Shown here piece after piece: positions 34,022 through 42,431 of a DNA stretch of 64,000 bases; positions within the stretch are counted from its first letter, which is position 1; the number at the start of each line of letters is the position of its first letter. Location: NCBI GenBank assembly GCA_902763865.1, contig CACWTR010000003.1:1-64000 (forward strand), in the 5' to 3' direction. Position numbers and translations under genes: made by a program. The notes under the pieces are model-generated. The model saw only the letters and a program-made list of their open reading frames with translations. It did no database searches and had not been told where the DNA came from. This stretch comes from an uncultured Bacteroidales bacterium (GTDB lineage Bacteria > Bacteroidota > Bacteroidia > Bacteroidales > Bacteroidaceae).

Positions 34022-35536
34022 CTACTTGATGTACTCAGCCAGGTCAGTCAGGCGCATGTCTCCCTTGCGCAGGAAGGTGTCGTGCATGGCAAAGGCAGCA
34101 GAAAGCTCGTGGTGAGTGTGTCCGCCGCGCCTCTCGGCATACTTCAGGTAGTCCTGCAGCATGGGGCGGTAGTCGGGGTGCGCCACCTTGATGAGCTCTT
34201 CTGCCTTCTGCAGGTCGCTCTTGTGGCGCAGGTCGGCCACGCCGTACTCCGTGATGACGGCATCGATATAGTGGTTCGTGTGGTCGATGTGGCTGGCAAA
34301 GGGCACGATGCTGGAGATGGCCCCGCCCTTCGTTGTCGAGCCGCAGGTGAAGATGGTCAGGTAGGCGTTGGCTGCAAAGTCTGCAGAACCGCCGATGCCG
34401 TTCATCATCTTGGTGCCGCAAATTTTCGTGCTGTTCACATGGCCGTAGAGGTCGCACTCGATGGCCGTATTGAGGGCACAGACTCCGATGCGGGCAATGA
34501 CCTCCGGACAGTTGCTGATCTCGGACGGACGCAGCACGAGCTTGTCCTTGAAGAAGTCGATATTGTCGTAGATGTCGAGCAGGCACTCGTTGGTGACGGT
34601 CAGCGAGCAGGCCGAAGCCGACAGCACACGTCCCTGCTTCATCAAGCCGACGGGTGCATCCTGCAGCACCTCGGTGTAGATGTTGAAGTTGGGCACCTCG
34701 GGACACTGGCCCAGCGCACCGAGCACGGCATTGGCACCGCTGCCCACACCGCTCTGCAGGTTGAGGAACGACTTCGGGATGAGGCCCTGCTTGAGGTTGT
34801 GAAGCAGGAAGTCGGCCACGTTCTGCCCAATCTGGGTCGTAATGGGATCGGCATCCTTGAAGCTGCGGGCCTCGTCGGGCACGTTGCACTCCACAATGCC
34901 CACGATGCGGTCGGCATCAACCTCCACGTAGGGCTTGCCGATGCGGTCGCTGGCCTTCGTTATCATGATGGGCTTGCGGAAAGGATGGTCCTCTATCTCA
35001 TAGACATCATGGATGCCCTTGCTGTTGGGACTGTGGAATGCATTGAGCTCTACGATGATGCCCTCGGTGGCGAGTCGGCATATCGTGGGACTGATGCCGC
35101 CTGCCGCAGTCAGGTAGATGTGCGCCTTGCTGCCCACTTTCTCGATGGCACAAGCCTCGATGATGGCCCAGTTCACCTCCCCGAGGTAGCCCTGGCGAAT
35201 CTGCGTTGCCATGTTCGAGAGGTTCAGGTCGGAATAGTGCAGGTGCGTATTGCGGTTGACGTTCTTGCGGAAGTCGGGGTTGGTGGTGTAGGGTGCACGG
35301 AAATCGATGGCATCGACGTCGGAGAGCTCGCCGTCGCAGCTCTGGCCCGTGCTGGCACCGGTGAAGACACTGATCTTGAAGGGACGGCCTGCAGCATGCT
35401 CTGCCTCTGCCTTCTTCGCAATTTCGGCAGGAGTACACTTGGCAACGCCTGCAGGCGTAAATCCACTCAAGCCAATAGTCTGTCCGTTCTGAATAAGCGC
35501 TGCAGCCTCTGCAGCAGTAAGTTTATTGAATTCCAT
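34022..35536 (-). CDS. Acetyl-CoA hydrolase/transferase (succinate CoA-transferase type)
   Basis: 504 residues, the full length for class I CoA-transferases of the cat1/AarC group. Moves CoA between carboxylic acids such as succinate, acetate and propionate; in fermenting Bacteroidales this fits succinate/propionate metabolism. The N-terminal motif LSGFTPAGVAKCTP and the CoA-site stretch QSGVGSGANAVLG are present. The segment IYTEVLQDAP probably carries the catalytic glutamate that forms the glutamyl-CoA intermediate. GGSADFAANAYL and EYGVADLR complete the family pattern. A monocistronic gene with its own -7 element. The exact acyl pair is inferred. Confidence 0.9.
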   Translation of the reverse strand: MEFNKLTAAEAAALIQNGQTIGLSGFTPAGVAKCTPAEIAKKAEAEHAAGRPFKISVFTGASTGQSCDGELSDVDAIDFRAPYTTNPDFRKNVNRNTHLHYSDLNLSNMATQIRQGYLGEVNWAIIEACAIEKVGSKAHIYLTAAGGISPTICRLATEGIIVELNAFHSPNSKGIHDVYEIEDHPFRKPIMITKASDRIGKPYVEVDADRIVGIVECNVPDEARSFKDADPITTQIGQNVADFLLHNLKQGLIPKSFLNLQSGVGSGANAVLGALGQCPEVPNFNIYTEVLQDAPVGLMKQGRVLSASACSLTVTNECLLDIYDNIDFFKDKLVLRPSEISNCPEVIARIGVCALNTAIECDLYGHVNSTKICGTKMMNGIGGSADFAANAYLTIFTCGSTTKGGAISSIVPFASHIDHTNHYIDAVITEYGVADLRHKSDLQKAEELIKVAHPDYRPMLQDYLKYAERRGGHTHHELSAAFAMHDTFLRKGDMRLTDLAEYIK

Positions 35537-35561
35537 GATGTATTATTTTGTTTTTTGCGCA

Positions 35562-35569
35562 CAAAGATA
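35562..35569 (-). promoter_or_regulatory. Putative -7 element of the CoA-transferase gene
   Basis: TATCTTTG on the minus strand, ~26 bp before the start at 35536; no clear -33 partner. Confidence 0.5.
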
Positions 35570-35650
35570 CAAAATAATCTTGAATTACGCCCCATGAAGC
35601 GCTAATTATTTCCCACCTTTGAACCTCTTTTAACATACATCATTGGAGAT

Positions 35651-36241
35651 TCATGTCTGAAAGGGCTTCTTTTGGAAAAACGAGAGGTAGTTTTCTGCCA
35701 TTGCAGAGCACAGGAAAGGCAGACTTATGCCCCGCAATTCGGCCACATTATTATATAGGTCGGCAATCGGACGCTTCTCGTCGTCCGTCTCCAGCATCAG
35801 GCGGTCCAAAGGACACAGGCGCAGACTCTCCGCATTGTGGCGCAAGCCGAAACTGACGTAGAATCCGGCACCGAGCAACGACATCAGCTGCTGCGGCTTG
35901 CCGCGGAAGCCGTGGAGCATCCACGGCATTGTGGGATGCTGCTCGCGACGCAGGCGCAGCAGGCGGTCTATGGCCCTGACACAGTGTATCACGAGCGGCT
36001 TCCTCTCCTGTTCGCTCAGCGCTATGTGCTGCCGGAAGACCGCTTCCTGCCTCTCCATAGCAGCACCGCGCACGGCATCCAGTCCGCATTCCCCCAAGGC
36101 TATTCTGCCGGAAAGGTCGGGCACGGAAAATGGTTCGTCTGCCCTCCAGGGATGAATGCCCCAAGTGTCGCAACCGTCAACGACAGCCACGACACCCGTC
36201 TCTGCAGGAACATGATGCGTATGGAAATCAATGAAGGTCAT
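35651..36241 (-). CDS. TatD-family metal-dependent hydrolase (short form)
   Basis: 196 residues, shorter than the ~260 of TatD but still with the metal-site order of the amidohydrolase family: FIDFHTHH at the N-terminus, [22 protein letters not shown] and LETDDEKRP. TatD proteins are 3'-5' nucleases or D-aminoacyl-tRNA deacylase-like enzymes; which applies here is unknown. The ATG overlaps the yidD stop (ATGA). Last gene of the LOG-DUF4271-hemD-rnpA-yidD-tatD series. Confidence 0.85.
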   Translation of the reverse strand: MTFIDFHTHHVPAETGVVAVVDGCDTWGIHPWRADEPFSVPDLSGRIALGECGLDAVRGAAMERQEAVFRQHIALSEQERKPLVIHCVRAIDRLLRLRREQHPTMPWMLHGFRGKPQQLMSLLGAGFYVSFGLRHNAESLRLCPLDRLMLETDDEKRPIADLYNNVAELRGISLPFLCSAMAENYLSFFQKKPFQT

Positions 36242-36468
36242 GGCACGGGATCATAGCCGCTTCCACCCCAGGGATGGCAACGCAGCAGACGTCGCAGGGC
36301 AAGCCACGAGCCCCTGAACGGCCCATGCTTGCGCAGCGCTTCCACGGCATACTGACTGCAAGTGGGCGTGAAGCGGCACGAGGGTGGCGTCAGCGGAGAG
36401 ATGAACCGCTGATAGAAACGGATGGGCAGGATGAGCACCCCTGCCAATAATCGACTTGCAGCTTTCAC
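36238..36468 (-). CDS. yidD: Membrane protein insertion efficiency factor YidD
   Basis: 76 residues. Small membrane-associated helper of YidC-dependent insertion. The family signature is complete: a hydrophobic N-terminal helix, [20 protein letters not shown] with its paired cysteines, [12 protein letters not shown], and the [20 protein letters not shown] end. It follows rnpA with a 51-bp gap holding short A/T repeats, the usual rnpA-yidD order. Confidence 0.95.
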   Translation of the reverse strand: MKAASRLLAGVLILPIRFYQRFISPLTPPSCRFTPTCSQYAVEALRKHGPFRGSWLALRRLLRCHPWGGSGYDPVP

Positions 36469-36519
36469 CTGAGGACTCTGAACTCGAAATTATGAATTAT
36501 GAACTATAAATTATGAAAT

Positions 36520-36894
36520 CTATGCTAAGGACTCGTGGATGCGCTGAAGGATATTGCGCATCTTCTGGAACACTTTCTCTGTGGGCAGCAACTCGGCAGA
36601 CGTCCAGAGGAAGGCAATGTCGAGGCCGCCGCCGAGAGGCTGAAGCAGTCCCTTCTGCAGGCGGTAGGCTTCGCGAAGCTGTCGCTTGACGCGGTTACGC
36701 TTGACGGCTCGCTTGAAGTAGCGCTTGGAGACCGACACCATGATGCGCACGCCTGGCTCGTCGCTTGGCATGAAGACTGCCCTGACGGGGAAAGCCGACA
36801 CCGACTGATGTCCGCCGCTGAACATCTCCTCGAGCACCTTGCGGCTGCAAAGGCGCTCTTCCTTGCCGAGGGTGTGGGGGACGACGTTATCCAT
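36520..36894 (-). CDS. rnpA: Ribonuclease P protein component
   Basis: 124 residues from the ATG at 36894 (MDNVVPHTLGKEERLC). A longer in-frame start at 37026 lies deep inside hemD and is rejected. Protein subunit of RNase P, which matures the 5' ends of tRNAs. The RNR signature KRNRVKRQLREAYR is at ~65-80, and the N-terminal LGKEERLCSRK is typical. The start overlaps the hemD stop by 8 bp, suggesting translational coupling. Confidence 0.92.
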   Translation of the reverse strand: MDNVVPHTLGKEERLCSRKVLEEMFSGGHQSVSAFPVRAVFMPSDEPGVRIMVSVSKRYFKRAVKRNRVKRQLREAYRLQKGLLQPLGGGLDIAFLWTSAELLPTEKVFQKMRNILQRIHESLA

Positions 36895-37630
36895 TTGCCT
36901 TGCGCAAGTGGTCGTCGATGGCGGCTGAGATGCTGGGATACTGGGGAGAGGGGGCTTCGATGTCGAGACGAAGGCCGGCATCGCGGACAGCCTTGGCTGT
37001 GGCGGGGCCGAGCGTGCCGATGACAATGTCGCCTTGCTTGAAATCGGGGAAGTTCTTCTTCAGCGACTGGACTCCGCTGGGACTGAAGAAGATGAGCATA
37101 TCGTAGTCGAAGGGTTCGCCTTCGGCAAAGTCATTGCTCACGGTGCGATACATGATGGCATCCGAATGGAAAAGGTTCTTGCTGTCGAGCATATCGCTGA
37201 AGAGCGGATTGTGGACGTCGCTCAGGGGAATGAAGTACCGCTCGTTCTTGTGCTTCAGCATCGTCGGCAGCAGGTCGTCGATCTTTCCTGTCGTGCCGAA
37301 GAACACTTTGCGCTTGCGGTACTGCACGTACCTCTGTATGTACTGTGCTACCGTCTCGGTAATGCAGAAGTACTTCATGTCCTCGGGAATAGGGACGCGC
37401 ATCTCCTTGGCAAGGAGGAAGAAGTTGTCGATGGACAAGCGCGACGTAAAAACAACAGCAGTGTGGTCCAGAATCGATATCTTCTGGGCACGGAATTCCT
37501 TTGGCGTGAGCGGTTCTACCTTAATAAAGGGACGAAACACAATCTCCACGTTATGACGCTTTGCAATGTCATAGTATGGAGAGTTCGCCGAGGTTGGTTC
37601 GGGCTGGGAGATGAGTATCTTCTTTATCAT
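36887..37630 (-). CDS. hemD: Uroporphyrinogen-III synthase
   Basis: 247 residues from the ATG at 37630 (MIKKILISQPEPTS). The in-frame start at 37675 would overlap the preceding gene and is less likely. Closes and isomerises hydroxymethylbilane to uroporphyrinogen III in tetrapyrrole synthesis. Two-domain HemD pattern, with VVFTSRLSIDNF in the first half and FFSPSGVQSLKKNFP and IGTLGPATAKAVRDAGL in the second; the last is the best-conserved family motif. It follows the DUF4271 gene by 20 bp and overlaps rnpA. No other heme genes are nearby. Confidence 0.9.
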   Translation of the reverse strand: MIKKILISQPEPTSANSPYYDIAKRHNVEIVFRPFIKVEPLTPKEFRAQKISILDHTAVVFTSRLSIDNFFLLAKEMRVPIPEDMKYFCITETVAQYIQRYVQYRKRKVFFGTTGKIDDLLPTMLKHKNERYFIPLSDVHNPLFSDMLDSKNLFHSDAIMYRTVSNDFAEGEPFDYDMLIFFSPSGVQSLKKNFPDFKQGDIVIGTLGPATAKAVRDAGLRLDIEAPSPQYPSISAAIDDHLRKANG

Positions 37631-37650
37631 TGCCGTGTCGTTATTTTTTC

Positions 37651-38496
37651 CTATAGTTGAACTGTCGAAAGCCACGCGACATTTGTCAGTACTTGCTGAA
37701 GCGCAAGCAGAGGAACCAGTTCAAGAGTGCAAAAGTACACAAATAAATGCAAAGTGCCATACATTTTTGGGAAAAATATCTGATAAGTCTTGAAAAGAAG
37801 CAGTATCTTGACTATTACGACAAGAATAAGCGACATTATCAGCACCTCCTCTGCAGGGATTGGCAAATATTCTACAACCAGTGCCAGGACGAGGAAAAAC
37901 ATGGCTTCCATTGTAATGAGAAACGTGTCTGCTCTTTGCCATGTAAAGGTTTTTTCCTTTTGGAAGAAGATCCAGTTGATGAAGCTGCTCGTCATTCTTT
38001 TCACCAGGAAATAGGCAAGCATGAGGACGAAGAAGGCTGCCAGCAGGATGTAGGGCGTCTCGGGAAAGAGATAGTAGCCGGCTTCGTGTTGCGTATAGAT
38101 AAAGATGTCTATTGCTCCGGCGAGCGACAGGAGGCATACGGCCAGCAGACGCGTTGAGGGGCGAAGTGGGTCGCCCGTGGCGGGCTTGTCGGCCTTGCCG
38201 GGTATGGGAAAGAAGACGGCACGCAGCAGCTGGCTGAACTTTTTCCTGAGGCGGACCACCAGGCTTGCTGCAAGGAGCAGGCACAGGAGCAGCGGCACGA
38301 AGCTCCACCCGTCGTGGCGCAGGCGGAAGGGTGCGGCTGTCCCCGTGAAGCCGAAGGGCCGGTAGGGTACTTCGGCGTGGAGCAGTGTGTCGCCCTTGAA
38401 GTAGCTGCAGCTGTCGAAGGAGGTCATGTCTATGACCTTGGCGGGTTCTGCTGCAGGCAATTCGAGGAAACCGAGCGTGTCGAGTTCGTTGGTCAT
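37651..38496 (-). CDS. DUF4271 membrane protein
   Basis: 281 residues from the ATG at 38496, whose ATGA overlaps the stop of the LOG-family gene. A hydrophilic N-terminal ~75 residues, then about seven hydrophobic helices (~78-275). It matches the DUF4271 family of Bacteroidota, which commonly lies directly before hemD. Function unknown; a role linked to heme or membrane-protein biogenesis is only suggested by position. Confidence 0.8.
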   Translation of the reverse strand: MTNELDTLGFLELPAAEPAKVIDMTSFDSCSYFKGDTLLHAEVPYRPFGFTGTAAPFRLRHDGWSFVPLLLCLLLAASLVVRLRKKFSQLLRAVFFPIPGKADKPATGDPLRPSTRLLAVCLLSLAGAIDIFIYTQHEAGYYLFPETPYILLAAFFVLMLAYFLVKRMTSSFINWIFFQKEKTFTWQRADTFLITMEAMFFLVLALVVEYLPIPAEEVLIMSLILVVIVKILLLFKTYQIFFPKMYGTLHLFVYFCTLELVPLLALQQVLTNVAWLSTVQL

Positions 38497-39080
38497 ATCT
38501 TGGCGAAGCGACGGATGCTCGTGTCCCAAAGTGGTGTCTCAAGGGCCATCTTCAATGCTTCCTCCGGTGTAGGTGCCACGCGCCAGATGTCGGCATGCAC
38601 CGGTCGCATGAAGTTCTGTGAGATGGCCTGGTGGAGCGTGTTGAGCAGGGAATCGAAGTATCCGCACGTGTTGAGCAGGATGATGGGTTTGAGGTAGAGT
38701 CCGAGCTGTTTCCACGTGATGAGCTCCATGAGTTCGGCAAAGGTGCCGCAGCCGCCGGGCAGGACGATGCCTGCATCGCTCATCTCGGCCATTTTAGCCT
38801 GCCGCTCGTGCATGTCTGCTGTCTCGATGATTTGGGTCATGCCGTCGTGGCACCAGCCTTCCCTTATCATGAAGGTTGGGATGATGCCGATGGCCTTTCC
38901 TCCGTTCTCGAGGCATCCGTTGGCGCTTTCGGCCATGAGGCCCATGTTGCCGGCGCCGTTCAGGAGCGTTACGCCCTGTGCTGCCATCAGCTGTCCGAGG
39001 CGACGGGCATCGGTGAAGTATTGGTTGTCTATCTGTGTGCTGCTGGCACAATAGACGGCTATCATTTTCTGAGTGTTCAT
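38493..39080 (-). CDS. LOG-family (TIGR00730) nucleotide phosphoribohydrolase-like protein
   Basis: 195 residues, Rossmann-like fold. The family signature PGGCGTFAELME (PGGxGTxxE) is near residues 106-117, with GLMAESANGCLENGG upstream. Members cleave the N-glycosidic bond of cytokinin-riboside or purine monophosphates; they were once annotated as lysine decarboxylases. The C-terminal half is normal. First gene of the chain of overlapping genes down to tatD, separated from metK upstream by the 9-bp array at 39113-39171. Confidence 0.88.
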   Translation of the reverse strand: MNTQKMIAVYCASSTQIDNQYFTDARRLGQLMAAQGVTLLNGAGNMGLMAESANGCLENGGKAIGIIPTFMIREGWCHDGMTQIIETADMHERQAKMAEMSDAGIVLPGGCGTFAELMELITWKQLGLYLKPIILLNTCGYFDSLLNTLHQAISQNFMRPVHADIWRVAPTPEEALKMALETPLWDTSIRRFAKI

Positions 39081-39112
39081 TGTCTGAGGGGATTGTTGGG
39101 GGGTGTAGGTTT

Positions 39113-39171
39113 TATAGGACCTATAGGACTTATAAGACTTATAGGTCTTATAGGACTTATAGGACTTATAG
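39113..39171. repeat. 9-bp tandem array (TATAGGACT type), ~6.5 units
   Basis: Six uniform 9-bp units plus a partial one. The metK stop codon (39166-39168) lies inside the array, which then extends toward the LOG-family gene. Confidence 0.8.
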
Positions 39172-40422
39172 CCCGAAGGCTTTCTTTATTTTCTCTACGT
39201 AGTCGAGCTTTTCCCACGTGAAGAGCTCGACGGTAACTTCGCGTGTCTCCTGATAGAGCGACTCGTAGCGCTTGGTGACGGTGCGTGGCTCGCGGCCCAT
39301 GTGTCCGTAGGCTGCCGTCTCTTCGTAGATGGGGTTGCGCAGCTTGAGCCGCTGTTCGATGGCATAGGGGGTGAGGGTGAAGAGGTCCTTTATCTTCCGG
39401 GCTATCTCGCCGTCGGTGAGGCTGACGTGGCTCTTGCCGTAGGTATCAACGAAGATGCTGACGGGGTCTGCCACTCCGATGGCATAGCTGAGCTGTACGA
39501 GCATCTCGTCGGCCACGCCTGCTGCCACCATGTTCTTGGCGATGTGACGTGCGGCGTATGCAGCCGAGCGATCTACCTTCGAGGGGTCCTTGCCGCTGAA
39601 GGCTCCGCCGCCGTGTGCTCCCTTGCCGCCGTAGGTATCGACGATTATCTTGCGCCCGGTGAGTCCTGTGTCGCCGTGAGGTCCGCCGATGACGAACTTG
39701 CCGGTGGGGTTGACGAGGTACTTGATGCGGTCGTCGAAGAGGCTGCGGACGCGCTCGGAGCGGATGTCCTGAAGCATTCGTGGCACGAGAATCTCGCGGA
39801 CGTCGCGGGCTATGCGCTGCTGCATGGCCTGGTCGGTGTCGAACTCGTCGTGCTGGGTGCTGATGACGATGGTGTCTATGCGCTGCGGCACTCCCTGGTC
39901 GCTGTATTCGATGGTGACCTGGCTCTTGGCGTCGGGCCTGAGGTAGGTCATCTGCTTGCCTTCGCGCCGTATGTCGGCCAGCGAGCGGAGGAGGCGATGG
40001 GCCAGGTCGAGGCTGAGGGGCATGTAGTTGTCGGTCTCGTTGGTGGCATAGCCGAACATCATGCCCTGGTCGCCTGCGCCCTGCATGGTGCGGTCGCTGC
40101 GATCCACGCCCCGGTTGATGTCGGCGCTCTGCTCGTGGATGGCAGAGAACACGCCGCAGCTGTTGCCCTCGAACATGTATTCGCTCTTGGTGTAGCCGAT
40201 GCGGTTGATGACTTCGCGTGCTATGCGCTGCAAATCGACGTATGCCTTCGTCTTGATTTCGCCCGCCAGCACAACCTGTCCGGTAGTGACGAGCGTTTCG
40301 CATGCCACCTTCGAGTCGGGGTCGAAGGCAAGCAGCTTGTCGAGCACGGCATCGCTGATCTGGTCGGCCACCTTGTCGGGATGACCTTCGGAGACTGACT
40401 CCGATGTGAACAAATAACCCAT
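39166..40422 (-). CDS. metK: S-adenosylmethionine synthetase
   Basis: 418 residues. Makes S-adenosylmethionine from methionine and ATP. Motifs: [18 protein letters not shown] at the N-terminus (ATP and Mg site), the hexapeptide-type [16 protein letters not shown] near 115, and the P-loop-like [19 protein letters not shown] near 270. Slightly longer than the E. coli enzyme (384), as usual in Bacteroidota. Transcribed from a promoter ~155 bp upstream that is divergent to the U32 gene; the leader of ~145 nt contains hairpins, but no SAM riboswitch class could be recognised by eye. Confidence 0.96.
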   Translation of the reverse strand: MGYLFTSESVSEGHPDKVADQISDAVLDKLLAFDPDSKVACETLVTTGQVVLAGEIKTKAYVDLQRIAREVINRIGYTKSEYMFEGNSCGVFSAIHEQSADINRGVDRSDRTMQGAGDQGMMFGYATNETDNYMPLSLDLAHRLLRSLADIRREGKQMTYLRPDAKSQVTIEYSDQGVPQRIDTIVISTQHDEFDTDQAMQQRIARDVREILVPRMLQDIRSERVRSLFDDRIKYLVNPTGKFVIGGPHGDTGLTGRKIIVDTYGGKGAHGGGAFSGKDPSKVDRSAAYAARHIAKNMVAAGVADEMLVQLSYAIGVADPVSIFVDTYGKSHVSLTDGEIARKIKDLFTLTPYAIEQRLKLRNPIYEETAAYGHMGREPRTVTKRYESLYQETREVTVELFTWEKLDYVEKIKKAFGL

Positions 40423-40574
40423 AGTAGATTTACTCCTTACTTATATATATTAATAATGTATAGGGAAAGAAGTGGGTACAAATGCGTGAGGAACCCGTGA
40501 CGGTCCTCGTTTTAGCATTTTTTTCTGTGGTTGCAAGCAGCCCAAATCTATCCACATGTATTGTTTTGCGGCTG

Positions 40575-40606
40575 CAAAGGTACAACTTTTAATTCATAAT
40601 TCACAA
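40575..40606 (-). promoter_or_regulatory. Putative metK promoter
   Basis: Minus-strand TTG (40606-40604) and TACCTTTG (40582-40575), 21-bp spacer. It predicts an unusually long leader of about 145 nt before the start at 40422. Confidence 0.55.
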
Positions 40607-40622
40607 TTCGCGATTCATAATT

Positions 40623-40653
40623 TTTGCCCAAAGCAGGAAAAGTCGTAACTTTG
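40623..40653 (+). promoter_or_regulatory. Putative promoter of the U32-family gene
   Basis: TTTG at 40623-40626 and TAACTTTG at 40646-40653 with a 19-bp spacer. The resulting ~70-nt leader would consist almost wholly of the 9-bp array at 40669-40722. Confidence 0.65.
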
Positions 40654-40668
40654 CAGCCGCAAACAAGC

Positions 40669-40722
40669 TAGTCTGTCTAGGTTATCTAGATTATCTAGAC
40701 CATCTAGTTTCTCTAGACTCTC
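40669..40722. repeat. 9-bp tandem array (TAGATTATC type), 6 units in a 5' leader
   Basis: Six 9-bp units of the form TAGNNNNTC fill the leader of the U32 gene and end 8 bp before its ATG. The sense-strand motif TAGATTATC matches the array upstream of parE. Confidence 0.75.
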
Positions 40723-40730
40723 TAAGAACT

Positions 40731-41993
40731 ATGAATAATGACTTTGAGATAATGGCGCCGGTGGGGTCGCCCGAATGCTTGGCGGCTGCCATACGCGCCG
40801 GTGCCGACAGCATCTACTTCGGCATCGAGAACCTGAACATGCGTGCCCACTCGGCCAGCACGTTCTCCATCGACGACCTGCAGCGCATTGCCGAGGAGAC
40901 GCGGCGCTTCGGCATCAAGAGCTACCTGACGGTCAACACCATCATCTACGGCGAGGACCTGGAGCTGATGCGCCGCATCCTGGATGCCGCAAAGCAGGCA
41001 GGCATCTCGGCTGTCATAGCGAGCGACGTGGCCGTCATGCTCTACTGCCGCCGCATAGGGCTGGAGGTGCACTTGAGCACACAGCTGAACATCAGTAACA
41101 TAGAAGCCCTAAGCTTCTACGCACAGTTTGCCGACGTCGTGGTGCTGGCACGTGAGCTGAACATGGAGCAGGTGGCCGAGATTCACCGCGGCATCCGGGA
41201 GCGGAACATCTGCGGCCCCTCGGGGAAACCCGTCCGCATCGAGATGTTCTGCCACGGGGCGCTCTGCATGGCCGTCAGCGGCAAGTGCTACCTGAGCCAG
41301 AGCAACTGGGGCCGCTCCGCCAACCGCGGCGAGTGCATGCAGCTGTGCCGCCGCCGCTACACGGTACGCGACGTGGAGACCGGCACCGAGCTCGACATCG
41401 AGAACAAGTACATCATGTCGCCGCGCGACCTGAAGACCATCCGCTTCCTGGACAAGATGATAGATTCCGGCGTGCGCGTCTTCAAGATAGAGGGACGTGC
41501 CAGAGGGCCGGAGTACGTCGATACCGTCGTGCGCTGCTACCGCGAGGCCGTCGATGCGCTCACCCTCCCCGGGCAGGGCAAGGAGGTGTTCCTGGCGCGC
41601 CTCGACGAATGGGACGAGCGGCTGGCACGCGTCTTCAACCGAGGTTTCTGGGACGGCTACTACCTGGGCCGCACCATGATGGAGTGGAACGACTGTCACG
41701 GCTCGAAAGCCACCGAGCGCAAAGTCTATTGCGGACGCGCCGTGCGCTACTACTCGCGACTGCAGGTGGCTGAATTCAAGATAGAAGCCTGCGAGCTCAG
41801 CGTAGGCGACAGCATCCTGGTGACAGGCCCCACAACCGGAGCCCTGCGTGCAACCGTCAGCGAGATACGCTACGACCTCCAGCCCGTGCAGGTCGCCCGA
41901 CAGGGCTGGCACATCAGCTTCCCCCTGCCGACCAAGGTGCGGCACAACGACAAGCTGTTCATCATCACCCAACAGGAAGACAGCAAGAACTGA
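40731..41993 (+). CDS. Peptidase U32-family protein (RlhA/TrhP-like)
   Basis: 420 residues. An N-terminal TIM-barrel-like region (APVGSPECLAAAIRAGADSIYFG) leads to the cysteine-rich U32 signature EMFCHGALCMAVSGKCYLS and RGECMQLCRRRY. The four spaced cysteines are those proposed to hold an iron-sulfur cluster. Family members TrhP and RlhA hydroxylate tRNA uridine 34 or 23S rRNA, and older annotation calls them collagenase-like proteases. Which RNA this protein modifies is not decidable by eye. The C-terminal ~90 residues form a small strand-rich domain. Confidence 0.85.
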   Translation: MNNDFEIMAPVGSPECLAAAIRAGADSIYFGIENLNMRAHSASTFSIDDLQRIAEETRRFGIKSYLTVNTIIYGEDLELMRRILDAAKQAGISAVIASDVAVMLYCRRIGLEVHLSTQLNISNIEALSFYAQFADVVVLARELNMEQVAEIHRGIRERNICGPSGKPVRIEMFCHGALCMAVSGKCYLSQSNWGRSANRGECMQLCRRRYTVRDVETGTELDIENKYIMSPRDLKTIRFLDKMIDSGVRVFKIEGRARGPEYVDTVVRCYREAVDALTLPGQGKEVFLARLDEWDERLARVFNRGFWDGYYLGRTMMEWNDCHGSKATERKVYCGRAVRYYSRLQVAEFKIEACELSVGDSILVTGPTTGALRATVSEIRYDLQPVQVARQGWHISFPLPTKVRHNDKLFIITQQEDSKN

Positions 41994-42024
41994 ACCACAA
42001 AGAAAAGGAGTGTCATAATTGACA

Positions 42025-42110
42025 ACAACGGATTTAACGGATTATACGGATTGCCTTACATGTTGATTATCAGCGTAACGTCAATCTGTATAATCCGTTA
42101 AATCCGTTGT
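42025..42110. repeat. 28-bp inverted repeat with 9-bp internal period
   Basis: Arms 42025-42052 and 42083-42110 match at 27 of 28 positions around a 30-nt loop. Each arm is a ladder of ACGGATTWA-like 9-bp units. Same design as 153-243 with another sequence. It follows the U32 gene stop by ~30 bp and could act as its transcript end. Confidence 0.75.
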
Positions 42111-42183
42111 CTTTATATATATAATGTGGTATTTTGATCCCTTTCTTTTTGTAAACACCGGACCGATGCGGCATAAAAACCTT

Positions 42184-42263
42184 GCCGACGCGATGCAAAA
42201 GTTATTTTCATGACGTGAAAATATATTTTCAAACTTTGAAAATAACTTTTATGCCGCGTCGGG
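42184..42263. repeat. Large palindrome enclosing two TTTTC-N7-GAAAA units
   Basis: Arms beginning CCGACGCG and AGTTATTTTC on the left are mirrored on the right around position ~42223. The centre holds two 21-bp TTTTC-N7-GAAAA units with the same core sequences seen in the 11428-11511 array. Confidence 0.6.
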
Positions 42264-42354
42264 AAGACTTTTCCGCCGTCTGACACCGGATTTGTGCAAG
42301 CCGCACAAAAGCTTGCACAGCTTGTAAACCCTTCCCCCGACGGGAATCCCGCCG

Positions 42355-42362
42355 TACCTTTG
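42355..42362 (+). promoter_or_regulatory. Putative -7 element of the sigma factor gene
   Basis: TACCTTTG, ~70 bp before the ATG at 42432. The -33 region is not convincing; a CCCCGACGGG-type dyad lies just upstream. Confidence 0.4.
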
Positions 42363-42431
42363 CCTGCGAATTCACAGACAACAAAGGACAGCCGGCTGTC
42401 TCATTTCCCAACTCCACTAAAGAAAAAGAAA

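Noticed and set aside
36895-37026. Longer N-terminus for RnpA
   Set aside because: It would overlap hemD by more than 130 bp and lacks family similarity; the ATG at 36894 gives the typical RnpA start.
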